NCBI RefSeq assembly: GCF_964340395.1
Contig: NC_135552.1
Span: 13,085,194-13,149,193, forward strand
Length of the DNA: 64,000 bases
Source of the DNA: Glandiceps talaboti
Lineage: Eukaryota; Hemichordata; Enteropneusta; Spengelidae
Direction of reading: 5' to 3'
The notes under the pieces were generated by a model. It did no database searches and was not told where the DNA came from. It saw nothing but the letters and a program-made list of their open reading frames with translations. Numbering within the stretch: the first letter of the stretch is position 1; each line of letters opens with the position of its first letter. The position numbers and the translations under genes were made by a program. Below, one piece after another: positions 51,613 through 62,980 of the stretch.

Positions 51613-53499
51613 CAGCAATAGTTGCATTCTTATTAAGTAGCTTTATATTATTTTGGGTTATATCATTATTATAGTCATGTTATTTATTTATTCATTCATG
51701 TTTTTACTGTCGTACATTTACAAGTAGCTCAGTGTATGATTATATATTTCTATGTACACATACCTAGCTTTAACTAATTAGAATTTTCCTTGTCTCCAGC
51801 TGTATGTTGTCATAATTATAGAAAGGAACACATTTGCATATTAATGATTTCAACCAGGTGAAATGGTTCAGTATATTGTACCAATAGGCTATGCTATAAT
51901 ACCTTATTTTAACTTTTAAACTGTAGAAAGGGGTTAAATTGGATATTAAAGGCATCAACCAGGTGATCCTGTTCAAAGCCTTCACTTTAACTGCCTATGC
52001 TTTAATACCTTATTTTAACTTTTAACCGGTAGAGAGGAATAGAATATTTGAATAGTAAAGGTGTTAACCTGGTGAGCCTGTTCAAAACCTTCATTTTAAT
52101 TAGCTGGAATACCTTGTTTTCACTTTCATTCAACTAAAGAAGGTGAATATGTGTGATGGGTCGACTCAGCCAATGTTATCCAGCAGTGAAAGAAGCTTTG
52201 CTACATAACTGAAGGACCAACAGATTAGCTTAGTAAACACATTGACAACTTAACTCATTTGTACTCTAAGTAGGACATTTTTTCACATGGGACTCTTTAA
52301 ATAATACCTTGTAAGATACAATTAAAGGTGTCACATCACTCACCGACTTAGTGTCACCAGCAACTTCCTTAGTCCAGATTTGCTTATGAAATATTGACAC
52401 ATATGAACCAAAGTTAGGAACATAATTATTCCAGAAAGTATCATAATGATAACTATAATTACAGAAGTGAATATTCATAGATTACAAAACAAAATTGCAT
52501 GTTTCTTGAAATGTACCCCGTGCAGTTGGATGTGGAGTTGTGTTCTTGATAAGTGTCAAAAATTGTGAAATCAATATGTCTATGTACAATTTGTGCAATA
52601 ATATAAATAGTCAGATTACATATAAATGTGAAAGCTGATAATAGAGTGGTACTTTTTAACCTTGATTAAAATGTTTGTAAATAAATAAACAAATGAATGA
52701 CTAAAGGCAGTGGTTTTATTATAAATGTGATGGTTTAAAAGGAATTTTTAAGAGAGAAAAAAAAGACAAATTGAGAATCCTTTTACTATAGATTTTTATC
52801 ACTTTAAAAGCACTTTCTCACTTGTAGATTTTCACTTTTCTGTTTGCCAGCATTTTCAAACTTTCCTAAATTGCTATGACCAAACAGTGCACTAAAGCAA
52901 TAAATTTTCAAAACAAAAAAGAAATACTAGTTGTATGTACTTGTGTTTATTGTCGTATTTTACTGTTTTCAAACAGTGATGGACAGTTTGAGTGTAGATG
53001 GAGTGTTTGGACCTAAGTTGACATGTCTCTGTTCGCTCACATATAAATGCAGACACGAGGTCAAAGGTCAAGGTTTTAAAAGAGAACTTCCACCTTATAA
53101 TATGGGGGTAGACACTTTGATGGAGTCTCTGTATTATGATTTTTTATTTTTGCAGTAAATATTGATTTTAAACTAAAAATTAATGTCTAATGCCATGAAA
53201 CACGGTGATGTGCATATGTATCATATCATGTCACCTTTGTGCCAGGTTTGAAAGAGAAATTGAATTTTGCAAGGCAAAGAAATTATGTAATACCAACAGA
53301 TGAATGCACAGACAGAAGGAGGGACTCATTGTGAGAGCACGGTGGGAGGGGGGGGGGTTAAGTATTTTCTGTATTTTGGACAAGTAAAAACAGCAATACA
53401 TTTGGCTCTCGGCGATATTATCATGGTGTCCCTTCAATGCAAAGTCAGTCACACTCACAGGGCCAACTTTTTTCTCACATGACCAAAGCCTTAAAGGTA

Positions 53500-53800
53500 G
53501 GTATTTGTTTTGGAATTTTAATTTATATCAAACAATTTTATCATGTTCTTCCAACTTGGAAGATCGATGTGAAACAACATATACAGGCAAGTTCTTCTTG
53601 TAATTCACTAAATTGCAAAAGATTAATAACTGTGTAAAATGTTTGTTATTGTACATACAATAAACATTTTACACATTTTTAGCTTTTTGCAATGTATTGA
53701 GTTACAAACAATGACTTGGTCAATATTGTTTCGCATTGAATTTTTTAAATAGGAAACCATGATAAAATTGTAAAAATCCCAAATAAATATCAAATCCTCA
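53500..53800. repeat. Palindromic dispersed repeat
   Basis: Core hairpin 53632-53674: GTGTAAAATGTTT...ATTGTACA facing TACAATAAACATTTTACAC. Outer parts GTAATTCACTAAATTGCAAA and TTTTTGCAATGTATTGAGTT are also inverted, giving a foldback structure. Same family as 6480-6790. Confidence 0.7.
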
Positions 53801-54168
53801 TCCCTATGGCCACTATAATGAACGAAAGGGTAAATTAAATGTCAAGTCAGTATGTATATCATGTATGTTGTGTAACAATGTGTACACAGGGTGGGCAAGG
53901 GGCTTTTCGCACCTCTGCAGTGATGCTGTAATATCATGACAAGTATATAGTCTGTATCTCGCTAGCATCATAATATTTTGGCGGTGTTTTTTACTTCATA
54001 ACTTCAGAAAGCCACCCAAGAATGACAGTAGCATAGTGACGTCCACTTGTTTGTCTAACCGTATCAAGCCCATCCAAGTCGCTATCGTTATGTTGACACT
54101 TGTATGGATTCAGTCATGGAAGTAAACAACATCTATGATTCAATGAATTTCAATCCAAGCGATAACCG

Positions 54169-54176
54169 TGACGTCA
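54169..54176. promoter_or_regulatory. Consensus CRE-like octamer TGACGTCA
   Basis: Perfect palindromic cAMP-response-element motif within CCGTGACGTCACTG; a half-matching GTGACGTC lies about 140 bases upstream. Single motif matches occur by chance, and promoter activity is not shown. Confidence 0.25.
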
Positions 54177-54849
54177 CTGAAAGGCAAATAACAAAAAATG
54201 AAGTGGAAAACAAGTTACGTTGATTTCGTCTTAGCTGCATATCTTACTCGTAAACTTTTGGGAGAACAAAAATATCATTTATACCAACTTTGCATCTAAC
54301 GGCCTCTCCAAAACAAAGCTCTGGATATTGCCAAATCTGGCTTATGGTACACTGGGGCGAGGAATCATGGGAAGTATTCAAAATTAGGATGTCTCTTTAA
54401 TTAACCTTTACCCAAACTACGCCGATTGTATGTATGCAAAATCAAGTAGAGACTAGATAGAGAATGGGAGCTGACGGAAGAGAAAAGAGCTTTTGAATTA
54501 AGAGAAATAGCAATTATTTTAAGACCATCTACAACTCGAATGCAAGAACTGGAAAACAAACAGGCGCATGACAGGATTGGAAAAAAATGATCAAAACATT
54601 AATCTTTAAAAAATACAGTTATAAATGAAAAAAAAATATAAATAAAAGTTTTCGAAGGTCACATAAATCTGTCTTCTGACAAGTTTAGGCCAAGGGTATC
54701 ACAACAAAGAAGCAACGGGAAGTTGCAATCATCTAGATATTGTGGTAAAGGGAAAATTAATGTCTCCTTGATCTCAGAGATCAGACCACTATTCTTTTCC
54801 TTTATGCCTCGGTTCCTGAACACGAAGCCATTATGACGTCTCGACAAGG

Positions 54850-54867
54850 ACACGTACATGTACGTGT
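54850..54867. repeat. 18-bp perfect palindrome
   Basis: ACACGTACATGTACGTGT is its own reverse complement. Confidence 0.9.
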
Positions 54868-55184
54868 ACAAAGGTGTTCAGATTGAAGACGTATGGTTTA
54901 CCCGTTTTGACTACGTGTACTAGCTATAGACTGTAAAAGACGTCTTGAGATTCTCCCCTAATCCATCGATATCCGTCTCTTCATCAGTTTGCCGATTTGT
55001 TCACACGAAAGGCCTCTATCCCTGATTTTTGTTTCTGGGTGTACCTGGACGGCTATGAGCTGTCAACGACATCTTTCAGTTTTCGGATTGAGCAACGTGC
55101 CTTTTCGGTAATCTCGGACTGCTAGGTCTTGGCATACGTGTTGGCTGAATTCAATTTTTACTCTTTCACACACCAGTAATGCTC

Positions 55185-55224
55185 AAACATGGAAGTGTAT
55201 AACACAAGTTGTACTTCCATGTTT
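55185..55224. repeat. 12-bp perfect hairpin followed by AATAAA
   Basis: AAACATGGAAGT (55185-55196) pairs with ACTTCCATGTTT (55213-55224) across 16 bases; AATAAA follows within five bases. It may be a decayed element end or a transcript 3' end; no gene precedes it that I can see. Confidence 0.6.
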
Positions 55225-56821
55225 CAAATAAAGATTTGCATGTCAGTGCATACCTTAAAATTACACATCGCTTTTCCCGACAAGTCTTTCAACTAGTCAT
55301 TCACAAGTGTTGAAGTGATAGCAATGTGGTGCGCCCACAACGGCAAACATTTCAGTCTAGATTTTGTTTCCACTTTTGTAAGTGTAACTAAGACATAGCG
55401 TCGCTATTTTCGTAGAAGACATCTTGAGTCATGTGGTTGAGTATATAATGCATACAATGCAATGACTCAGTGATCAACATGCACATATTATCGACCACAA
55501 AACAATGCATAGCATATAACAACACAAATTATCTAATTCGTCGCTTCTAAAGAAATTTGCTTATGCTCAGAAAAAAAACATAATGTGCTCAATGTTCACC
55601 CCCCCCCCCCCAAAAAAAAAAATAAATAAATAAATTTAAAACTGTTGTAAAACCAAAAAAAACTGTTGTAGTAACTGTATACATGTTCAGTCTACTGAAC
55701 ATTTGAATTGCATTTTTGGCATTTGACTCATGATCAGCTCATAGGTTCGTAGCCTTCTTAAATGTAATTGATATCATGTGATATAGCTAGAGCCTACAGA
55801 GGGACTGTGCTTTGAGGATCTTGATAACAGAGGAGACACAGTAATAGGGGGAGAGGGGCTGTACTTACGGTAACATTTACACAAGTTTCTATAACAATGT
55901 ATAAGGAGAGATTTATACCATCATGTTTAAAAAAATAACTTGTGTTAAAAAAACAAGGGGAAAATAATGTGAGGTATACCTCTGTCTCTCTTGTATTTCT
56001 TATGCTGAGGAAGACCACACACATCATATTACATGATTTGTTTCTAATTTAAAGGCCTATAGTGCCACTGAGGGCGGTACAATTGGCTAGCTCTGGTGGG
56101 GTTGTGCGGTCCAGCACTGGCAATCCAGCCCCCCCCCCCCCATTTAGACCCATGCGGCGCATATGCGCGTACACATATAGTAAAATAAGAAGATAAGCGG
56201 TGTAGCCCCCCCCCCCCCCCCCCCCCATAGTGCCCAATCCCAGTGTCTAACTAATGACTTCATTTTAAACAAGATCTATAAATTGTATATTGCTTTTAGA
56301 GACGTCGTGCATGGGTCTTTTCCTTGTCTGTGGTGAAGTTTACAGCTCAAATAATCTTAGATGCAGATGATCGGCCTCACCTTTAACTTGGTTATTAGCA
56401 TCATAATAGCGTTTGACACTTATTACTTGCTCCATTATGCTTGAACTTGAAAAGGTAAATGTATGCCCGTACAAATTTGACAATAGAGAGAAATGATGCA
56501 CCAGTGGACTCTATTTCAAAACACCAAGACAGTGTTGTTACGTAATATAGGTGTGTGCATTGTGTTTTTCCTCGTCTTTTCCCCGTTGGCTATATTATTC
56601 CACGACATTTGCATATAACTTTAGGCGTTTACCAGTGTCGAAAGGTGACAGAAGACGCTAAGACTGTGTAAGAACTTGCAACAATTTATATCATATTCCC
56701 ACAACCAATTGAGTGTTGGGATAACAACAGAGTGATTTTGAAGGTTGGTAGGTAGTACTCCAGTGGTGGAATTTCTGGTGGACAAAGAACCGTGTATAGA
56801 GGTATGCATTATGGGTTAAAC

Positions 56822-56855
<34 letters not shown>

Positions 56856-58084
56856 GTTAGTACTTACTATCTAACACAACTACATGTAAAAGTTTGTAGA
56901 CTTTCAATGTTCCTAGGGGCGAGATCAATTATCGTTCAATCCCTTCCAATTGCTTCAAATAGGTACAAAGATGGCACATTTTCCTTTAGAACGTGTTGTA
57001 CTACCGTAGGTTTTATTGACTTGGTAAAATTTCAAACTGTGTCCTGAAATATGGTATTTTGTAACGTACTATACTACTTGACTGTAGGAGTTGTAAACCG
57101 CATCATAGTGTGAGTTACTAGTTGGAATCAACAAGTCTTTCTACCTCCATGACGCGATGAACGTTCACCCCCATCCGTGTCAACACCCCCCCCCCCACAC
57201 ACACACACACAAATACACATTGCACAGAACTCAAACAAGTTATATAGAGTGGTCTTATTATTGAAATTCTTCCTCATTTTTGAAAAAACAAGAAGCTATT
57301 GTGAATAAATGCTTCAATGATTCACCAACCGCTCCGCCATTGCATTGTGGTCAGACAACATGATATTGGCGATTGTGTTCAGATACAGTGATCATGGATT
57401 CTGAATATACAATGTAGCTGACTTTTATATATTGAGTTATTGGTCTGATGAACAACAGGTACAGGCTATGGGGAGAGATCCAAGCGTACCTTTAGTATAC
57501 AACAATGGGGTTTCCTTTATGCCGAGAGGGACAAACTTTATACTATAACAAGTACATAATCCCTCCCACTGTAGCCTAAGTGAAAATGGTTATACCATTT
57601 CCTGAAATCTTAAAACTGCAGCGTCAGATCTAGTTCGTGTTATTTTTTCCTGACAAATTTCGAACAGAAATATAAACACATTCCACTGAACATATCTAAA
57701 TTATGAACCATAATACCACAAGGATTAAATCTATAATACGTAAAAAATTATTTTCGGCCAAAATTTTCCAAACAAACTTGCATCTTATTATTATGCTAAA
57801 AAAAAAAAAAAAAAAAAAAAAAACAAACAGAAAGGAAGCGCGTGAGGATTGCTACGTCGAAAGCAAGTAATTATACACTCCTTTTCAACTTGATGTGCAG
57901 GTGTAAATTTGATTTCAAAATGCCTTCTTCCACGTATCGTCAAACAGACGTGTGACTTTTTTGTTTGCTTGACTATAGATTATGTTCAACCTAATGGCAG
58001 TCTTCGAGACAATGGATCTGTGTTGACGAAGTAATTATAGAAACTACTCATATGTTCACATTTCAGGACTTTGAAGTTTACACT

Positions 58085-58127
58085 ATGGCTGCAAACAGAC
58101 CAGTTGATGAGATTATCACAGACATAC
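58085..58127 (+). CDS. CS-domain gene exon 1 (start codon)
   Basis: ATG in good context (A at -3, G at +4) opens MAANRPVDEIITDI, with donor GTAAGT at 58128. An acceptor-like TTTCAG lies at 58061-58066, and the six codons from 58067 to the ATG are open and in frame, so the start could be further upstream in an earlier exon. Confidence 0.7.
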
Positions 58128-60249
58128 GTAAGTATACACTTGTGTGGTTTCTCTACAAGTAACGTTTCACATATCATGACGTACGTATAGGCTATATAAC
58201 GCACAGGAAGTTCAATGTTTTTAGCATACAGCTGTTGAGTGTCTTAGTCGACGATCCTCACCAGAATGACAAATTCCATAGTTCCTCATCTGTAACTTAG
58301 ACTGAAATCCAGTCGTTGGCTTTCGAATCTGGCGATCATTTTTATCTTGTTTTATTTTAGTTTTTGAGAGTCAACTGCTAGATACTAGACTCTCTGAATT
58401 GAACCTCAGAAAACTATCAAAATAAATTCGAGCTCAGCCTGTATTTTGTCATTCTGATGAGGATCGTCAACCAAAGATCGAAAGCTGCTGAAAACTTTGA
58501 ACTGCTTAAATATGCGTTGTAACTTGTGCAAGTCATTTGATCTGATGAATAGTTTTGGTAATTTTCACATACCGCTGTTAATTGATTTTTTCATTAAAAA
58601 CAACGAAAGGCCTTCACTAGCAACAGATCAGTCCTTCTGATTTTTAAACCAAAATGTCCTTTTTATTAATCGTTGATGGTTATTTAGTTTTTTATTACAC
58701 TGTCTTGTAGAGACTGATTCGATTCTCATTGAATGCATGATAAATCTGTGTGATATTGGCGTTGTCTGATTACTAGGCAATGGTCATACTAGTCTAGTTC
58801 CAGACAGGGACAGTATTACGTATTAAAAACTTCATCACTCCCCCCCCCAAAAAAAAAAAAAGTTATGAAACAGAATCGAAAGTACTGTCCCTATTTTGAA
58901 CTAGTTTATGATCATGCGCGCTTTTATAACAAGAACAACAACGTTTGTGGGTCGCAAATTAGAACAAATGGTTTCTATTAAAGTTTCAGTTACAGAGTCA
59001 TTGATCGTTACAAGTTCAAATGATGCGAAAGAGATCTGCTTGCTCAAGAAAACGTCTATTTTTCGTATATGTGTGAGGTTTCGTGTATGCTGTTTCAGTC
59101 GTATTGTAATTATCAACCAGTCATGCTAATATTTTACAACGACTTTTCCCACAATGCAGGTTTAAAGGAGACTGATGATTTGGCTGATCTTAAAATCTAT
59201 GTTAACATTGAGGGCGTGTCACGATGGAAGTACACCTGGGGATCTGTTCAAATAAAAGAGAAATTTGAAGCAAGGTAGGTTAATACAAATCTATAGCTAT
59301 GATGCAGACTTGACTGTTACATTTTTCTTTGTATTTCAGCCATCACAATGATTTGCTTAAAGGGTATGTGACTCTTTCTGTCGTATTGCTAATGGCGATT
59401 GAAGACATTCATTCAATCATTCACTTTATGTATTTATTTATTTATTTATTTATTCATTCATTCATTCATTCATTCATTCATTCATTCATTCATTCATTCA
59501 TTCATTCATTCATTATTTCATTTATTTATTTATTTGTTTATTTATTCATTCACTGACCATTCCCTGATTCACTCACTCACTCGCTCACTCACTCACTCAC
59601 TCACTCACTCACTCACTCACTCACTCACTCACTCACTCACTCACTCACTCACTCACTCACTCACTCACTCACTCACTCACTCACTCACACAGCCATTCAT
59701 GTGATATACCCAAGCGTTCTTTTTGTTATGAATTTGTAATTAGGGCCCGGGAGCCTTCAGTATTTACAAGGGGGAGGGCCGGAGGAAATCACACATGGTC
59801 TGTTAAGTAAAACATGAACCTCCTCCCATTCTCCATTTGTAAAAAGTGACCCTCCCCTTTGTCCCATGACCCTCCCCATGACAACTGCATATACTGAATG
59901 TTAATCAATATTTACATTATATGTATACATACAGATTAAATGATTTTGACTCTGTATTAGAAAGCAATATTTGTACATATAAAGTGAGAAACAGTAAAAG
60001 ACTGGCTAGTTACCTTTCTCTTATAACCATACACAATCTAGTTAGTATCTAAAACGTGCTTTCCATGTTGTGCATACTCTGCCTGATCTGGTCACTTGTA
60101 AAAGTTCCATGATATCATTATCATCATCATCATCACCTTCACCTTCACCTTCAGTATTGCCATTATCAGTGTCACCCTAATCTGACTCACTGGTACTACT
60201 TGAGTCAGTACATGTATCACTGTCCATGTTCTATATGACATTCAAAACT

Positions 60250-60303
<54 letters not shown>

Positions 60304-61875
60304 CTGCAACCATCACCATCATATTTTAGCAACAACATTCACGGACAGTGTGAGTGATAAGGTGAGATGGTACACTCAACAAAATGCATCGTTTTATAAA
60401 ACAATTTTCTTACAATATATGTATTCTTATTTTTGTATTTTGGCATGTAAAGTACTCGTAAAAATAAATGTTGAGTGCTCATCTCACTTTTACATCTCAA
60501 AACACACAAAACAAATTGACAATAATTGAATCTTCAATTTGGTCACAAAACTACGGATTGTAAAATGTGACCCTCCCCCAAACATTGTAATGCAAAATAT
60601 GACCCTCCCCAAGAACAGGTTTGTAAAATGTGACCAACCCCCCGATTCCTCCGGCCTTCCCCCCTTGTAAATACTGAAGGCTCCCTTACCGTGTTTGTGT
60701 TCATACATGACGCTGTTTATACATGTCGTCAAACACCTAGTTAGAGGAATGAATATCTTGTATTGCAAAATGCATGACTCTCACCAAAATCCCCACCCTA
60801 AAGCCGATTAAAGATTCCTCCGTTCAACACGGATAACGAGATTTGACCGTTTCAATGGAGACAATTTCATTCTTCTATTTACCAATACCATTGATAAAGT
60901 CTGTCTTCATATCTCCTTCAGTTCGTTTAAAGTTACCATAGCAATGAACAACCGACTATATGGTGTAAAGTACAATGACAAGACACTCTACAAACCAATT
61001 GTTGCTGCCAAATGTACATATAAGGTAGGTAGTTGTATCACAGACAAAGAAAACAATATCTTTGACCTTGTAGTTGTTAATTATCTTAGCAGTGTTATCA
61101 CGAATTTTACTGATGGAAGAAGCGGAATTTACGGCAGGACGGTGAGGGGCAATGTATGGTATCGAATAGATGAGGGTTGGGGGGGGGGCTATGAAGATCC
61201 TGACGGGATGGAAGGTATATTAGATCCAAACATATCAACATCTCGTCAACAAATTCGTAATCTATGTTTTTATTTAGGGGTGAGAGGGATGATGATGGTG
61301 GTGGTACGTGGTGGTGGTGGTACGTGGTGGTGGTGGTGGGGGTGGTGGTGGTGGTGGGGAAGGGGGTTCTCGTTATTATTATTATTATACATGCGGACCA
61401 CGGTTTACGGGGTGTCATACTTGAGCACATTGGGAAGGGGGCTCGAAATGTTTGGCTAGACCAATGGGGAAGGAGGCTAAGAGTAAAGAATTAGACCAAC
61501 ATACTTCCTATGCCATTGTCATCGTTTATGCTACAATCCCCTAAAATATATAATTTATCAATAAACACCTTTTAGTTTCGTAAGAAAATAATGATATAGT
61601 GTCAAACATATTTCGTATTTCTATGGTAACATACTAAAGGGATCTCATTTTTAGCCAAATTTGCTAAAACATATAGTATAATTTTTTTTTCAATAAATAA
61701 TTTGTATATAAATATTTCATAATTGTAACCGGAGGGAAATTTGTTAAACTGTAAATACACCTTGTCCCATCAGGTGCGAAGTAACTACGTGAAGATTGTA
61801 CTACGGAAACAAACAGCAGAGACGTGGCGTGAAGGTGGCACTGGGCCAATCAGAGTCCTCAGAGATGATGCATAG
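58085..61875 (+). CDS. CacyBP/SIP-like CS-domain small protein (gene span, 4 exons)
   Basis: Four phase-matched exons (58085-58127, 59160-59274, 60922-61024, 61774-61875) give 120 aa. The fold matches the CS (CHORD/SGT1, p23-like) beta-sandwich: KIYVNIEGV, the ...ARSFKVTI strand, LYGVKYNDKTLYKPI, and VKIVLRKQTAETW, lining up with the CacyBP/SIP CS domain (KIYITLTGV...ERSF...LLKPI...VLILCRKK). CacyBP is about 230 aa with an N-terminal helical hairpin and C-terminal SGS region; neither is seen, so this is a CS-only relative or has undiscovered 5' exons. CS proteins usually act as Hsp90 or ubiquitin-ligase adaptors; its role here is unknown. Confidence 0.8.
58250..58468. mobile_element. Short foldback MITE in intron 1 of the CS-domain gene
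   Basis: 24-base arms 58250-58273 and 58445-58468 (GACGATCCTCAYCAGAATGA core) are inverted with one mismatch; a weaker match (TTGGCTTTCGA / GATCGAAAGC and flanking AGCTGTTGA/CAGC) extends outward. Confidence 0.75.
59160..59274 (+). CDS. CS-domain gene exon 2
   Basis: The acceptor is CACAATGCAG and the donor GTAGGT at 59275. It encodes RLKETDDLADLKIYVNIEGV, then SRWKYTWGSVQIKEKFEA. It carries the first strands of the CS domain. A long TTCA/CTCA microsatellite begins about 170 bases downstream. Confidence 0.85.
59428..59692. repeat. TTTA/TTCA/CTCA tetranucleotide microsatellite
   Basis: TATT, then TTCA (59453-59517), a TTTA segment and (CTCA)n to 59690. Open frames across it are artefacts. 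Confidence 0.97.
59743..60685. mobile_element. 943-bp inverted-repeat element, TTA-flanked, in intron 2 of the CS-domain gene
   Basis: GGGAGCCTTCAGTATTTACA followed by AGGGGG.GGGCCGGAGGAA at the left (from 59749) is inverted at 60645-60685. TTA flanks at 59740-59742 and 60686-60688 suggest a PIF/Harbinger-type duplication, though the left end has six extra bases (GGGCCC). The interior has CCCTCCCC repeats near both ends and an ATC trinucleotide run (60250-60303). No ORF. Confidence 0.75.
60922..61024 (+). CDS. CS-domain gene exon 3
   Basis: The acceptor is CTCCTTCAG and the donor GTAGGT at 61025. It encodes SFKVTIAMNNRLYGVKYNDK, then TLYKPIVAAKCTYK; the KPI segment corresponds to the LLKPI turn of CacyBP. 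It ends in phase 0. Confidence 0.87.
61025..61773 (+). other. Intron 3 of the CS-domain gene with GGT-rich run
   Basis: GTGGTGGTGG-type repeats at about 61290-61365 followed by TTA repeats. Frames here are low complexity. A weak duplication GGGAAGGGGG/GGGGAAGGAGG flanks it. Confidence 0.7.
61774..61875 (+). CDS. CS-domain gene exon 4 (stop)
   Basis: The acceptor is TCCCATCAG. It encodes VRSNYVKIVLRKQTAETWRE, then GGTGPIRVLRDDA and TAG 61873-61875. VKIVLRK...TW is the last CS strand with its terminal Trp. A possible ATTAAA poly(A) signal lies at 61947-61952. Confidence 0.87.
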   Translation: MRSNYVKIVLRKQTAETWREGGTGPIRVLRDDA

Positions 61876-62400
61876 ACTTTCAAGAGTTATTTTAGTAGAT
61901 GATGATGTGCTATATTTTCTTACATATTGAAGTTGTATTATTTTTAATTAAACCATTATCAGCTATTTGCATACTCTTAGACTAGCGGCTTGAACCTTGG
62001 ACTACTCAGTTGAATGCAAGCCGTCCATTGAGACCGCACATCATCATTCGGTTTCGTTCGGCAAACATCGGATCGGAAGCTTAGAGGACAAGCACAATAC
62101 GAACTCGTGTAGTTCTACGTGTAGTGGATTTTGCTTTATCATGACAGTGGGGTATATCGATAAGCAAAGTTACTAGTATACTAGTAGGAAATTCACCTTG
62201 TACTCGCATCACTTTCACCCACTGTAAAAAAAAAATCCATGCAACTGAACAGTAATGACTGTGTTCAAAGAAGCTTCAACAATGGTTTGGCGAATTCATT
62301 TTTTGTTACAAGTTGCAATATGTATTACTATGTGAATTTAATAACCCAGAGACTTGGCTATCTGACGCGACATACTGGTTAACAATGATTTTCAAGCCAG

Positions 62401-62980
62401 ATAGCCACATCTCTGGGCTAACGACACTGTCTTGAGTCAGAAAGCCACATCTCTGGGCTAACGACATTGTCTTGAGTCAGAAAGCCACATCTCTGGGCTA
62501 ACGACATTGTCTTGAGTCAGATAGCCACATCTCTGGGCTAACGACATTGTCTTGAGTCAGATAGCCACATCTCTGGGCTAACGACATTGTCTTGAGTCAG
62601 ATAGCCACGTCTCTGGGCTAACGACATTGTCTTGAGTCAGATAGCCACATCTCTGGGCTAACGACATTGTCTTGAGTCAGAAAGCCACATCTCTGGGCTA
62701 ACGACATTGTCTTGAGTCAGAAAGCCACATCTCTGGGCTAACGACATTGTCTTGAGTCAGATAGCCACATCTCTGGGCTAACGACATTGTCTTGAGTCAG
62801 ATAGCCACGTCTCTGGGCTAACGACATTGTCTTGAGTCAGATAGCCACGTCTCTGGGCTAACGACATTGTCTTGAGTCAGATAGCCACGTCTCTGGGCTA
62901 ACGACATTGTCTTGAGTCAGATAGCCACGTCTCTGGGCTAACGACATTGTCTTGAGTCAGATAGCCACATCTCTGGGTCA
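62401..62980. repeat. 40-bp satellite, 14.5 units, downstream of the CS-domain gene
   Basis: Unit ATAGCCACATCTCTGGGCTA followed by ACGACATTGTCTTGAGTCAG. Units differ almost only at two sites: ATAGCC/AAAGCC and CCACAT/CCACGT, arranged in blocks, showing block-wise expansion. Confidence 0.96.

Larger units (their letters stand above)
48171..58066. other. Intergenic region between EPAC and the CS-domain gene
   Basis: Contains the CA run 50020-50125, 42-bp array 50545-50840, CCAAT/CACATGA cluster 51410-51612, about three 120-bp units at 51780-52130 (TTATTTTAACTTTTAA, AACCAGGTGA), a dispersed repeat near 53500, homopolymer C/A runs (55599-55620, 56128-56141, 56207-56226, 57801-57823). No coding exon is supported; the frames at 49659-49874 and 52979-53158 match no family I know. 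Confidence 0.6.

Noticed and set aside
52979-53158. Exon-like frame beginning MDSLSVDGVFGPK after TTTTCAAACAG
   Set aside because: There is no recognisable domain, no adjoining exon and no phase partner.
59329-59704. FIHS/LTHS repetitive frames
   Set aside because: Direct translation of TTCA and CTCA tetranucleotide runs.
61107-61494. Thr/Pro-rich minus frame and Val/Trp-rich plus frames
   Set aside because: Translations of a GGT repeat in intron 3 of the CS-domain gene.
62401-62980. Regular 40-bp repeats as a CRISPR array
   Set aside because: There are no spacers: whole units are repeated with point variants, and the setting is a eukaryotic genome.
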